Of a stretch of DNA of 64,000 nt, positions 24,038 to 33,683 are shown piece by piece; positions within the stretch are counted from its first letter, which is position 1; the number at the start of each line of letters is the position of its first letter. The translations under genes were made by a program, and so were the position numbers. A model generated the notes under the pieces. The model ran no database searches, had not been told where the DNA came from, and saw nothing but the letters and a program-made list of their open reading frames with translations. The DNA lies in contig CM031602.1 in assembly GCA_018398815.1 (NCBI GenBank), positions 102,038,511 to 102,102,510 of the forward strand. Direction: 5' to 3'. This DNA is from Conus ventricosus (lineage: Eukaryota > Mollusca > Gastropoda > Neogastropoda > Conidae).

Positions 24038-25081
24038 TGTCACATTGTCACTTTTGCACCACACCATTCATGACACATTTACTCCATACCACACGCAATC
24101 TTTCCAATCAACCAAAAGGGGCACTACCGAATGTTTTTTTTTTTTTCTCCCCCTCTCCTTCGGGAAAAAAAACTTTCTAAGTCCCCATCAAACAATTTAT
24201 AAACAGATTTTATACATGTATCCTCTTTACACTGAAGATAAACTAATTCATTCAAGATTCATAAAGTCATGGCCTTCACATTACATTAGCCCAAAATCCA
24301 GACCAGGGGAATAAATAACTCCTGTAATCATTGATGCCATGCCTGCATCAGTTATAAGACTCCCATACTGGGCACGATTCCCTGTCTCTCTCAGACATCG
24401 TATCGCCCCCTTGATTTCTCCCGTCACTGGAGATATGAGTCCGACTCCTCTCCCTCGCCTTCTCCTGTCACTGGAGAGATGATGAGTTCCAACTCCTCTC
24501 CCTCGACTTCTCCTGTCACGGAGAGATGATGAGTCCAACTCCTCCCCCTGGAGTCTTTACTTGCTGGCCGAACTACTGGGTGTTCCCCAACCTTGCCATC
24601 TTTAACCACCTCACGGAGTGAAAGGTGAAGGCGAAGGGCTGAAACACGAATAAGGTTCGTGTAAGTAACCTGCTTCCCAATTTAATTATGAATTCTTTCT
24701 TTCTCTTTTCTTTAGGTTTACCCCTTACTTTTCCCCCACTATCTATGGCTCACCTGGTAATGACTGGTCAGCAGTGAGGACCAGCGCCTGACAGGTTCGA
24801 GTCTCTAGGGCATCTGCTGGCTAAAATTGATTTTTTTCCTCCCTCCTCCAGTGAGTGCATACCAGTGTTCAAAACACAGACCAGCACCTTACCAGCCCTT
24901 ATTAAACTATATCTCAGTTGTCACTTTCACCCAATGACCTCATTTGTTTCTTTAATGAGTCATCCTCACATTATTTGGGGACGCCTGCTACACTAGTCAA
25001 GCCAAATGAAAAATTCTTCCCCTTTTTTGTTGTGGCATGGGAAATGATTCCTATCACTAACTACATGTGAGGAGCGTCACA
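24038..25081 (-). repeat. Long terminal repeat (5' LTR of the minus-strand Gypsy)
   Basis: 1044 bases paired with 16631-17691. It contains the same CTCCTCTCCCTCG tandem block (24435-24550) and ends GGAGCGTCACA directly against resumed Nimb sequence. Confidence 0.92.
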
Positions 25082-26404
25082 TTTTTAGATGACTTCTCCA
25101 TCTCTGCCAAGGAAAACTTTGGCTGCAGCTGAGCGTCAACTTCAGTTGTGGTTTAAACGTGTTCACAGTGGTTACTGAAAATGGATTTAAGTTTTCATCT
25201 ACTGAGACAGAGGTATTCATTTCCATAGAAAGTCTCAGGTCTTAGACCAGCTATCAAGTGTCATTTGCAGATAATTACAGTTTCCAAACAAGTGAAATTT
25301 TAGGGGGTTTTTTTTTTATAATAAGCTTTCTTTTTTTCCTCACATTAAGACATTAAATAAAACTTGCCATCAGGTTTGAATGTTATGAAAGGGTTTTTAT
25401 CACACCCGATTGGGGTGCAGACCAAGCGAACTTTGTTGCGATTGTATCGGGTTTTGGTGAGACCAAAGCTAGATTATGGGTGTGTGGTATATGGTTCTGC
25501 ACGAAAGTCTTACCTCAAAGCTCTTGATCCAATTCATCATCAAGGACTGTGGAATGCTCTGGGAGCACTTCGTACATCTCCAAAAGAGAGTTTGTATGTT
25601 GAATCTGGTGAACCCCCTCTGGAGCTAAGGAGGTTGTGTCTTTCCATGAATTACTACCTGAAACTGAGGGCTAATCCAGAAAAACCTGCCTATGATATTG
25701 TCATGAACCTGCCTTTTAGAGTCAAATATGACTTAAAACCAAATGAGATTCCTCAACTGGGTATTCGTATTTGCCCCACTTCGGGGCAGCTGCCATTGAC
25801 CTTGATGCTGTTGATGACGGTCCATTACAGACTGATTTACCTCCTTGGAAGGTCGCCAATCCAGAGATTAATTTATATTTAACTCAATTTCGAAAGGAGG
25901 TCACCTCGAGTGCTGCATATAAACAACTTTATCTTGGGCAATGTGAACTTGATAAAGATTTTATCAAGATTTTTACTGATGGTTCTAAAAAAGGTGAGAG
26001 GGCTGCAGCTGCCATTGTGTGTGATAACAATTTCCAGGAGCCTACTTTGTTAAGATTGCGGGATTGGTTGTCTGTTTATACTGCTGAACTGAAGGCTTTA
26101 AATCTGGCCCTCAGTGCGGTGTCCAGGTCAGATCAGAATGATTTCCTTATTTTATCGGATTCAATGTCGGCATTGTCGGCTTTATCGACAAGAGAAGTGT
26201 CACATGCAGTTTTGGCTGATATTCATGATCTTCATACTCAGCTTGTCTCTTCGGGAAAGCATATAGTTTTCTTGTGGGTCCCCAGCCACATGGGAATCTA
26301 TGGTAACTCAGTGGTGGACAGAGCAGCCAAACAAGCTCTCGGTGCAAGTCTTTCCAGGAGGCCTATGCAGTTTGTTCATCACTCTGATCTACGTCATAAA
26401 TCTA
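25082..26404 (+). pseudogene. LINE ORF2 C-terminus: late RT and RNase H (second Nimb copy)
   Basis: Two overlapping frames cover it (25364-25882 and 25771-26404). Late RT reads LVRPKLDYGCVVYGSARKSY. RNase H is well kept: FTDGSKKGERAAAAIVCD, VYTAELKALNLAL, LILSDSMSALSALS and SHMGIYGNSVVDRAAK supply the D, E, D and H/D catalytic residues. RNase H would remove the RNA strand after target-primed reverse transcription. One frameshift near 25780 and the Tc1 insertion at 26404 disable it. Confidence 0.88.
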
Positions 26405-27904
26405 TACTGAGAGGCAAAGAAAACGCAATTCCATTGTCAACTGACAATTTTATTGAAATGAAACAAACACACATCAAAGCAAATACGTGTGACAAAAGTG
26501 CGACCACTGTCCATTAGTTTGCCTATAACAGGTGCACATTCGCCTGAAGTGAAGCCCATTTAGGCGCGACAGAAGGAATACACTGTCAATATCTGGTGTG
26601 TCCCCCTTGAGCACGAACACAAGCTTGCAAACGTCGGGACATTGAAGCGCACAAACGACGGATGATACGGATCGGTATCACGTTCCAGTGATGCTGCAAT
26701 GCTTGGGTGAGCTCAGCAACGGTAGTTGGGGGATTCTGCTGACCTTGCACACGTCGTCCAAGTTCGTCCCACAAATGTTCAATGGGATTCATGTCTGGGG
26801 ACACGGAGGGCCACTGCATGACATCCACATTGCTGTCCCGAAGGAAATTTCGTGTGAGAACGGCTGTGTGGTGTCGAGCATTGTCCTGCTGAAACACTAG
26901 TCTGTTGCCACCATGCTGTCTCCAGAGAGGAAGAAGAACTGGCTCAAGAACAGTGTCAATATAACGCCTTGCCGTCAAGTTGCCTGGCACAAACACAAGC
27001 TCCGATCGAAATTGAGCATTTATGGCACCCCAGACCATTACCCCTCCACCCCCATAACGATCTCGCTCAATGACACAGGGTTGCGCAAAACGTTCACCCT
27101 GACGTCGATACACACGATCACGGCCATCCGGGAAAGAGACATTGAACCGGGATTCATCCGAAAAAACAACATTCCCCCAAACCCTGTTCCCCAGAAAGCC
27201 ACCTGCGGCAGCCCATCGCTGGCGTGCTAGTCGATGGCGATGGGTTAAGATCTGACCTTGGTATGGTCGACGTGCCCGTAGCCCTGCTGCTACCAGACGC
27301 CGACGCACGGTACGGCTGCTGATTGGTCTTTCTCTAGTCCCAATAGTGTTGCGGGCTGTTTGTGCAGCTGGCTGGAAACGATTCCGGAGGTGCTGCGTGA
27401 CAATGTAGCGGTCCTGTCGTGCCGTCGTCACACGTTGGACGCCTGGGCGTGGACGGTCGTTTACACTTCCAGTGTTTTGGTGCCGAGTCGCAAGACGGGT
27501 TATGGTTGATGGGTGTGCATTGAAATGTTGTGCGGCCCTGATGTGAGCAGTGCCTGCCCTCAGCATGCCAATGGCTTGATTTCTCTGGTCTGTAGTTAAC
27601 CGCGGCATGGTGCGTACGAGTGTCAGTAAAACGCCAATGTGTGTTTTTATAGGGGACAGTCATGGGCTGTTTGCATGCAATCACAGTATGCCTGTGTTGC
27701 ACGTGTTTTGCAGTTATCAGTAAAAGATGTGTTGGAGTGCTTTACTCATGACGTCATGAACCCAACTGTGCCTGTCAATACAGATCGTCGCAATACAACA
27801 TACGCGTGCTAGGTTGCATGCCTCGTGCATAATTCACATTATTTTGGCTGAGGTGACATTTTTCGGGGACGAAATGGGGATTGCGTTTTCATTGCCTCTC
27901 AGTA
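26405..27904 (-). mobile_element. Tc1/mariner element with intact transposase
   Basis: 1500 bases with terminal inverted repeats beginning TACTGAGAGGCAAAGAAAAC on the left and TACTGAGAGGCAATGAAAAC on the reverse of the right end, with homology for about 33 bases. It is flanked by a TA on each side (26403-26404 and 27905-27906). The first Nimb copy holds the empty site, AAATCTAGTTTGTA at about 15967, proving a clean insertion with TA duplication. Everything around it is decayed while its ORF is open, so it is the youngest insertion here. Confidence 0.96.
26586..27608 (-). CDS. Tc1-type transposase, DD34E
   Basis: A 340-residue open frame from MPRLTTDQRNQAIGMLRAG to the stop at 26586, the usual length for Tc1 transposases. 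The N-terminal helix-turn-helix pair (about residues 1-110, with HPSTITRLATRHQNTGSVND) binds the inverted repeats. The catalytic triad is Asp in VVFSDESRFN (about residue 150), Asp in FQQDNARHH and Glu in SPDMNPIEHLWDE, with 34 residues between the last two. The GVMVWGAI glycine-rich box is present. It catalyses cut-and-paste transposition in the nucleus. No stop or missing catalytic residue is visible, so it may be active. No intron seen. Confidence 0.95.
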   Translation of the reverse strand: MPRLTTDQRNQAIGMLRAGTAHIRAAQHFNAHPSTITRLATRHQNTGSVNDRPRPGVQRVTTARQDRYIVTQHLRNRFQPAAQTARNTIGTRERPISSRTVRRRLVAAGLRARRPYQGQILTHRHRLARQRWAAAGGFLGNRVWGNVVFSDESRFNVSFPDGRDRVYRRQGERFAQPCVIERDRYGGGGVMVWGAINAQFRSELVFVPGNLTARRYIDTVLEPVLLPLWRQHGGNRLVFQQDNARHHTAVLTRNFLRDSNVDVMQWPSVSPDMNPIEHLWDELGRRVQGQQNPPTTVAELTQALQHHWNVIPIRIIRRLCASMSRRLQACVRAQGGHTRY

Positions 27905-28470
27905 TAGTTTATATTGTCGTGAACTGTGACAGAGTGAATGGTGTAATCAAATTCATAATAAATTGTTGAAAATTTGCCCAGATTTAACTAATCCTTTCCC
28001 ATCGGTGGTACGTGACCATAAAGAGGAATCGGTTTTGTCACGGTTACATATTGGGCACAGCTATATAACGCACAGTTGGATATTCAGAAGGGAAGACCCC
28101 CATGGTGTGTTGCGTATGACAGCTTGTTCAGTGTTAATCATTTTTGACAGAATGTGCTAATTTGATGTGTGTCAGAGAGAACTTCTTTTTCACCAGTGAT
28201 TTATCGGTTCGTTTTCGTGAGATTTCAGTAGATCTTATTTTTTTCTTTTTTAAAAGAGGTAAACTTATTTTATAAACTATAGTGTTTTAATAATGTATAC
28301 AGGTGTCGTCGGAGTTGAACAGATAATTGTGCTTTTGTCCTCATAAATTTTAAGCGATGTGTTAATACTAGTATGGGTATTTGTATCAAGAGACTCAGAT
28401 ATGATAGCTGAGGTCCTGATTTGGCTCCTAGTAGTCCTCTGGACCCTATAAACACTACCTAACTAACTAA

Positions 28471-28653
28471 CAGGATGTAAACATTACAGACGAAGAATTT
28501 CAGAAGCTTATGGCCGATGGTGAGGATTATAGACGGCAAAAAATTGAACATCAAAAGGAGTGGAGAAAAACGTTTACTTCACGACAGGTAGACACTGATG
28601 CAATTAAACAGAACATTGAAAAACAAACACATGATCAGTTAAACCCAAAATAG
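28471..28653 (+). pseudogene. Polinton membrane protein, C-terminal half (copy 1)
   Basis: Continuation of the gene cut at 13256: NITDEEFQKLMADGEDYRRQ, then a charged helix, ending NPK and TAG at 28651-28653. In copy 4 the same frame runs on past this point. CGA codes Arg here where copy 4 has a TGA stop, so the copies decayed independently. Confidence 0.8.
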
Positions 28654-28714
28654 ACCCCAAAAAAATAAGTTTAACAAAAAAAATAAGTTTAGCAAAAAAT
28701 AAATACTATTTTTT

Positions 28715-29680
28715 TTAACTCACTGTGTTTGGCGGGACAACTTGCAGCTCTTCGCGAACAAAGGATCTTTTGGGGGCAGGCTTTTTAGAAGAGAGAGTGT
28801 CTCTTAAATAATACACGGGAGGGGTTGTTTTCATAATTCTTTCAACTTCATATACATCTACGCTCCATATGGGATCTGTAGCTCTAATTCTAACATCACC
28901 TTCTGCCTCTCCAGGAGCATACAAATATCTTACTTTTAGTCCAAACGGCAAGAGTTTTTGATTACCTTGGATGTCTTCAGTAATGCTATTTTTTTTTAAA
29001 TTTGATTGCGTTTACTGGTTTAAGGCCTGTTGCTTTAAATTCTTCATTGTTCATGGCACGTAAGACTGCTGGCAATCTCCTAACCCATTCTGTGTTGCGT
29101 GCTCTGTACTTCATAGTTTCCATAATTTCTCTGTGATATTGATAGGTAAACAGGCGTTCAGCTAGATTCTTATTAAAGTTTTCTACTAGGGATTGTGATC
29201 GATGGTTGCCTTGGATCCCTCTCTTAACTGTAACATGATGTTTTAAAAACAGCTGGTTTACAGAACCTTTAAACTCTTTTCCATCAACAACTTGAATCAT
29301 CCTAGGATACTTTAATGGGCCTCGCATGTATAATTGTTGTAAAGCCACAGCCACAGCAGTTGTGCTTTTATCTGTTAAAGGTTCAGCGTCTTTGTATCTT
29401 AAAGCCATGTCAACAACTGTCAGAGCATACTTAAACTTTTTTCTTCTAACTTTCTCATGTGGAAGATACAGCAAGTCCATCTGGTGGGTGTCATTTGGAA
29501 CTGAGTTAACAAATCGAGGTCTTATTATTCTTTTTGGGGCAGGCAGATATATTTGCCAAATTGCCTGTTTTAAAAGCCAGTCTTTCACATCTGATTCAGA
29601 CACTCTAGCAGCTCTACTCAGTTTTTCAATAGCAGTCTTTCCTTTCCAATAACCTTTAGGAGAATAACATATTTTTTCAT
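28715..29680 (-). pseudogene. Polinton retrovirus-type integrase (copy 1)
   Basis: The integrase joins element ends to host DNA. Readable: SESDVKDWLLKQAIWQIYLP (N-terminal zinc/HTH side), the first catalytic Asp in HQMDLLYLPHEKV, then VVDMALRYKDAEPL, MRGPLKYP, the catalytic Glu in SLVENFNKNLAERLF and RRLPAVLRAMNNE. The second catalytic Asp is replaced: the motif reads QVVDGKEFKG, against QVDDGKEVKG in copy 4. After a frameshift near 28970 the C-terminal chromo/SH3-like tail follows (ATDPIWSVDVYEVERIM, YYLRD, FVREELQVVPP). An early frameshift near the start also breaks it. Confidence 0.93.
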
Positions 29681-29722
29681 ATTTTAACTATCTTCTTATT
29701 ACATTTTAACTGTTTTTTTTAA

Positions 29723-30148
29723 TCACATTTTAACTATAATTTTTAGATTGAATATGCGAAGAAGAAAGATTGCTCCCATAGCACCTATAATAAAGCCTAT
29801 GTCTGCAGTCTTCTGTTCCTCAGATGGTTCATAAAAGTCAGACAGTTCTGGCGGAGGCAATGTTAGAATTTTTTTTCCTGTCACTAAGTAATACTCATTC
29901 ATTGCGTCATCAACGTCTGTAAATGTGTGCTCTGCATGTCCCTGTTCTCTTAACTTTTTATTAATAAAGTCTAAGTGAGCAATTCGTCTTTTCTCGTAAG
30001 CGTCTCTTTCCTTTGCTAAATCTTCCATTGCCTTGTTATGACGTTCTCTCTCTTCATCGGACCACAATTTACTAAACATATAATTGCTTCCAGAGAAGGC
30101 CAAAGCATTAACAATAGCTCCTCCCACCATCATAACTAATCCAGACAT
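29723..30148 (-). CDS. Polinton small coiled-coil/TM protein (copy 1), open
   Basis: 141 residues starting MSGLVMMVGGAIVNALAFSG; an in-frame upstream Met at 30190 lies in the previous gene's tail, so the MSGL start is preferred and agrees with copy 4 (54391). An N-terminal hydrophobic helix is followed by a highly charged coiled coil (RERHNKAMEDLAKERDAYEK), then FINKKLREQGHAEHTFTDVD and a C-terminal hydrophobic helix (IGFIIGAMGAIFLLRIF). It is one of the few genes with no stop here. Similar short proteins recur in invertebrate Polintons by my recollection; function unknown, virion membrane or core is a guess. Confidence 0.75.
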   Translation of the reverse strand: MSGLVMMVGGAIVNALAFSGSNYMFSKLWSDEERERHNKAMEDLAKERDAYEKRRIAHLDFINKKLREQGHAEHTFTDVDDAMNEYYLVTGKKILTLPPPELSDFYEPSEEQKTADIGFIIGAMGAIFLLRIFNLKIIVKM

Positions 30149-30182
30149 CTTTTGTAAATCAATATTTTCTAGATTAATCTTT

Positions 30183-30647
30183 CTATGCATTAATATTTTC
30201 TGGGGATAATCCCCTGTCTAACAAGAAAGTCTTTTGAGGCAATCCCTACAGTAATTACAACTATAACCTTAACAACATCCTCAATGTCTAACCTTCCTAG
30301 GTCAGTCGGCCTCATTTTAAACATGTTTTTTTGCTAACACACTATAGCCTATACTAAGCCCGCTAATTACAGCAGAATTGTAAATCGTATTGATAATCTT
30401 TTTTTTCACTCATCTTTTTATTTACTAAAAAATAATTAAAATAATCATAATACGAAAGACTGTCTATGTGCTTTTTAATCAGATAATCTTTTGTTGTTAA
30501 AGCTAAAAATAAGGTTGCAACTAGTTTTGGCGAATCTTCTATCTTTCCCATGTTGGGCGGTTTTATTCCTAACAAACATTTTGCAAGAGTTGAATAGACT
30601 ATAACACCAACGATAGGCACTGCATAATTACCCATCGTTAAACTCAT
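30183..30647 (-). pseudogene. Polinton small membrane protein (copy 1)
   Basis: Starts MSLTMGNYAVPIVGVIVYST, a hydrophobic N-terminal helix, then KDYLIKKHIDSLSYYDYFNY. After a frameshift near 30405 the other frames continue to a NINA end at 30183. Expected length is about 153 residues. Copy 4 holds the same gene at 53890. It diverges from the gene at 30689 with a 41-base AT-rich spacer. Not recognised beyond this. Confidence 0.7.
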
Positions 30648-30688
30648 GGTTTTAAAAGTATTATATTATTTTTTTATTGTTTTTAAAA

Positions 30689-31160
30689 ATGGATTGTGAC
30701 GAACTATTAAAGTGTGAAGAGCAAGCAGACTACTCCGTAGGCTACTGAGCAGACCACTGCCATAAAGAAAGATTATACTCTCTAGCTGCGTGTGGAAAAA
30801 CTAGACAGTATTTATGCACTGAACTGAGTGTTGAACAAATCCAACAACTGTCTACTTCAGACGTTGAGAAGTACTACGCTAGGTACGAAGCACAGCTAGG
30901 GTAAAAAATGGTTAGATCAGTGGGGCAGACAATGATTAGCCTATATGCTAAGTTAGTAAGTAAGATGGCGCCGGTTGATTCAGAAGAAGATTTAAAATAT
31001 GACTTATCACAAGATCCGGTTTTAAACAAGTCCCTAGAAACTCTCGCATGTGACATGTATTACAGATTTGGGACGATGTTATGCCCATTCATCGTGGGAT
31101 TAATTACTTTTAATCACATTAATTTTGATCATATTAAATTTAATCGCAATAAAAAAAATG
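30689..31160 (+). pseudogene. Polinton MDCDEL protein (copy 1)
   Basis: Starts MDCDELLKCEEQADYSVGY; Cys and acidic residues at the front. The main stretch reads MVRSVGQTMISLYAKLVSKM, then ACDMYYRFG and LCPFI.GLITF, a hydrophobic end. Stops at about codon 20 and near 30901 break it. The end is extended by extra A bases relative to copy 4, which would fuse it with the next frame. Function unknown. Confidence 0.7.
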
Positions 31161-31453
31161 AGCGAGAAGACGCTGCAGGACAGTCTGCAGGAGCAGAATG
31201 TACCGCAAGTGAACCCGCAAGTGAATGTACCGCACGTGAGTAATGTTACTAAGACTAAAATCCCGGGCGTGTTGCGGCTGGCCATAGACTAGTTGAATGG
31301 CACAGACTGAGAAAAGCAAACCAATCAGGAAAACAAAAATTGTTAGATAGTAATACAACATCACCACCAACAACAGCACAATTAGCAACAACACAATTAA
31401 CAACAACACAATTGCAATCAAACGATAAGATGTATTATTATGTATTGGGAGCA
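31158..31453 (+). pseudogene. Polinton GRVAAG protein, truncated (copy 1)
   Basis: The ATG overlaps the end of the previous gene. After a Gln/Val/Pro-rich start the frame matching PGRVAAGHRLVEWHRLRKA of copy 4 is present with a shift, then a Thr-rich low-complexity part. It stops at 31453 where a MITE begins, so the TM helix and tail seen in copy 4 are missing. Confidence 0.7.
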
Positions 31454-31686
31454 GAGAAGGTAAATATCTTCGTTCAAGACCACCCATCTTATTTTGCACG
31501 AAAAACCCCTTTTTCACATACAAATCACGTCCTTCTCATGTCAGTTTTGGCCAAAATTAACACCTGTTTCTAAACAAAATTAACACACGAAAACCTCTAA
31601 AATCGACGTAATCGTCAATTTTAAAAAATGGGGGTTTCCGTGCAAAATAGGATTTGGTGATCGTGAACAAAGTTATTTACCTTCTC
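31454..31686. mobile_element. MITE-like element, 233 bases, long inverted repeats
   Basis: The two ends pair for about 55 bases: GAGAAGGTAAATATCTTCGT on the left and GAGAAGGTAAATAACTTTGT on the reverse of the right, both continuing to TATTTTGCACG.AAA.CCCC. No coding capacity. It sits exactly at the join between Polinton copies 1 and 2. I see no convincing target duplication. Confidence 0.8.
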
Positions 31687-31708
31687 TCCAGGAGGCTTTA
31701 AAAAATTA

Positions 31709-32433
31709 AGGGTTTACAGAACGCTCTTCTACTTCCAGCACTATTAATAAATTAGAACAAACAACTGGCTTTTCCATCTTGATTACTTATTTTTTACATC
31801 CAATGAATTTATAGGTCCCTCAATTAATTCTTTAAATTGACTGTTTTCCATCAAACTTATATAACTGATAATCGCAAAACCCTGCCTTAATTGACGGCGG
31901 TGCTCGGGGAACAGTAGATGGCTGGCCATTAAACAAATTAGTATTTGTTTTCAACTGTTGTAAATGGACATACAACATTGGGTTCACGAGAAAAATCGGC
32001 TGGTCTACTGCCTACATAGTCAAAAGACTGCTTTTTAAGTGCATATGTGTTTTAATATGATATCTTTCACCACTGTCATAAAAGCCTAAAATTCGAACAA
32101 GGCTTCTAGGAAAAACGTATTCCCTTTTTTCTTGAAGTTCTGGAAAATTCATAGTAATTATAAGATTTGCCTCATTAATTTTTAACTTAATGCCAAAATT
32201 GCTAAATACATTCTCTTAAAGAACAAAAGCTGTAGTAACCATCGGGGATTTTTAAATGTTTTGCCTTGTTCGTCCTTAACATCCACCCAGTTATTCTTAG
32301 CTCTTTCAAATATGTTAATCCATTTTACTTTAAAACCAATTTCTTTAAGGGCAATCCTACAACTCCTACGCCAATTGAGAATTGGGTACGTTAAGAACAC
32401 ACGCTTGTTTTGTTGGGTTATACAGATGTACAT
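31709..32433 (-). pseudogene. Polinton structural-type protein remnant (copy 2)
   Basis: Better kept than its copy 1 counterpart. The first 70 residues from 32433 read TQQNKRVFLTYP and then VKWINIFERAKNNWVDVKD in one frame. Later blocks in other frames include NEANLIITMNFPELQ (near 32170), FPRSLVRILGFYDSGERYHI (near 32100) and FNGQPSTVPRAPPS (near 31910). The last blocks align with DGRPSTVLRALPSG and the following residues of 39721-40405, a related gene in a different lineage. Role inferred as virion component by neighbourhood. Confidence 0.65.
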
Positions 32434-32469
32434 CTTTATTTTATAACTATTTTAAAAACTATTTAAGAC

Positions 32470-33683
32470 ATGGAACCTTTAAATATAACGAAAGTGCCAC
32501 TTATAATGTAGGAGCGTTTTATAACCCCAAATCTTTGGACTTCAGTTTACTAACCATTGCAGCAGACGAATCATATGGCTTTCAAGTCAGACTTGTAAAC
32601 CCACTAACTAAATATTTAAATCCGCCAATAAATAGTGATAGAGTGCCATCAGCATGGTCATCCCGCCCTATGGCTTTTTTCCAGAATCAGTTAAATTTTG
32701 CCATTTACTGCGCAACTACTGGCTGCGGTGTTTCATATGCAAACCATTTAAACCACCCCAATCTTTTAGTAAGGTCAGTATATAACTTTCAAGTTTATTA
32801 CCAGTACAGACGAATACTAACTGAACTACAAGTGCCCCTCCCCAGCGACAACGCGTTTAATCCATTTAAAAGCCCAATGGACATTAATGCATATGAAAGA
32901 ATGTGCAATGAATATAACATTAATCCTTGAACTGACTTAGACAAAAGTTAGACCGCAATCATGTGTTAGGCACATTGTATTTGTGGGTGCAAAAAGAGAA
33001 TATAATTATGACTACTGGCCTGGCCACACCTCTTTCAACCAGACAAACAAGTTCGATTAGGGTCAATAGAACAAAACATCCTAATGCTTGGCAACATTTA
33101 TCTTAGATGAAAGTAAAGGCCTAACAATTCCAGGAGTGCAAAGGCTAATGACACCATACGGACATATGTTTGGTGTCTATTAGGAGCACAAGTACAGACC
33201 AAGTCTAGCATAGTAGATCAATCTACAGGTTTGACGCCAAAAACAATTTCTAGCCAATTTAGAAGATGCTATAACTCTGCTGTTGATTTACCTGCCAGCA
33301 TACAAAGGTATCAAGACGTTCTTGCACATGCTAGGTCAAAGGTTGACTTTGTTGTAGCCATGGATTATACATGCTACCTCTGACCTTAGACTACAGATTG
33401 GTATGATACAGAATTATAACAATGAAATCCTCATAGCAGGAGACGGCCAAAACTTAGGACACAATCAAGGCTTAAACACAAGGCCTGCCCATCCATTTTT
33501 AAAAAAAAAGTACCCAGCCCTGAAGAAAGCGATCCAGTTATAAGCGCCCCACAGCCAGAAAGCAGCAACAGAAAGCACTCCACCTGTAATGTATCTCACA
33601 CTGACAGCCATACTGGCGAAAAACAGCCCTTGTTGTATTTTAACTTTTACTGATTAGCCATACTTTATTTCACTAAAAATTAA
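32470..33683 (+). pseudogene. Polinton putative capsid-associated protein (copy 2)
   Basis: Apart from one missing T in the first codons, the first 150 residues are open: ESYGFQVRLVNPLTKYLNPP, FAIYCATTGCGVSYANHLNH, LLVRSVYNFQVYYQYRRILT and FNPFKSPMDINAYERMCNEY. The rest is frameshifted but includes SIRTYVW..LG-type (IRTYVWCLLGAQVQT, 33150) and LPASIQRYQDVLAHARSKVD (33300) blocks. The end is a hydrophobic segment to a TAA at 33681. Intact length would be about 400 residues. Its start lies 37 bases from the divergent neighbour. Confidence 0.75.

Larger units (their letters stand above)
16631..25081 (-). mobile_element. Ty3/Gypsy-type LTR retrotransposon, complete but decayed
   Basis: Two LTRs bound an 8.45 kb element read on the minus strand. 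Order is 5' LTR (24038-25081), primer site, leader, gag, protease, integrase, reverse transcriptase, AT-rich segment and 3' LTR (16631-17691). Integrase upstream of RT is the reverse of standard Ty3/Gypsy order and matches the Gmr1-like group. The LTRs start TGTCAC and end GTCACA. It lies inside a Nimb RT; flanks read CCATTATT and TTTTTAGATG, so a short A/T-rich target duplication is possible but eroded. Confidence 0.85.
16538..28470 (+). mobile_element. Nimb/I-like LINE second copy, carrying two nested transposons
   Basis: Its host LINE sequence is 16538-16630, 25082-26404 and 27905-28470. The first piece starts at the RT motif GGTAGCATCC (equivalent of 14588), directly after the CTAA tail of the first copy. 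The sequence resumes after the Gypsy element with TTTTTAGATGACTTCTCC (equivalent of 14676). It ends in CTAACTAACTAA at 28470, next to the resumed Polinton gene. The copy is less decayed than the first. Confidence 0.85.
6774..31453 (+). mobile_element. Polinton/Maverick copy 1, split by nested insertions
   Basis: Two Polinton segments, 6774-13256 and 28471-31453, are halves of one element. The membrane-protein gene starting at 12914 is cut at 13256 and its C-terminal part resumes at 28471. Copy 4 carries the uninterrupted gene at 47401. Gene order left to right is tail protein (-), putative capsid protein (+), coiled-coil/TM protein (-), MCP (+), ATPase (+), MSRGP protein (+), membrane protein (+), integrase (-), two small proteins (-) and two small proteins (+, the last truncated). 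PolB is absent: the element ends at 31453 where a MITE and copy 2 follow. No terminal inverted repeat was found. Compared with copy 4, the integrase block is inverted. Confidence 0.85.

Noticed and set aside
26688..27230. Plus-strand ORFs opposite the Tc1 transposase
   Set aside because: Shadows of the intact minus-strand transposase frame.
32380..32433. KRVFLTYP motif resembling motif I of geminivirus-type Rep proteins
   Set aside because: No HUH motif II or catalytic Tyr motif follows, and the gene aligns with the Polinton structural-type gene at 39721 and 6774.
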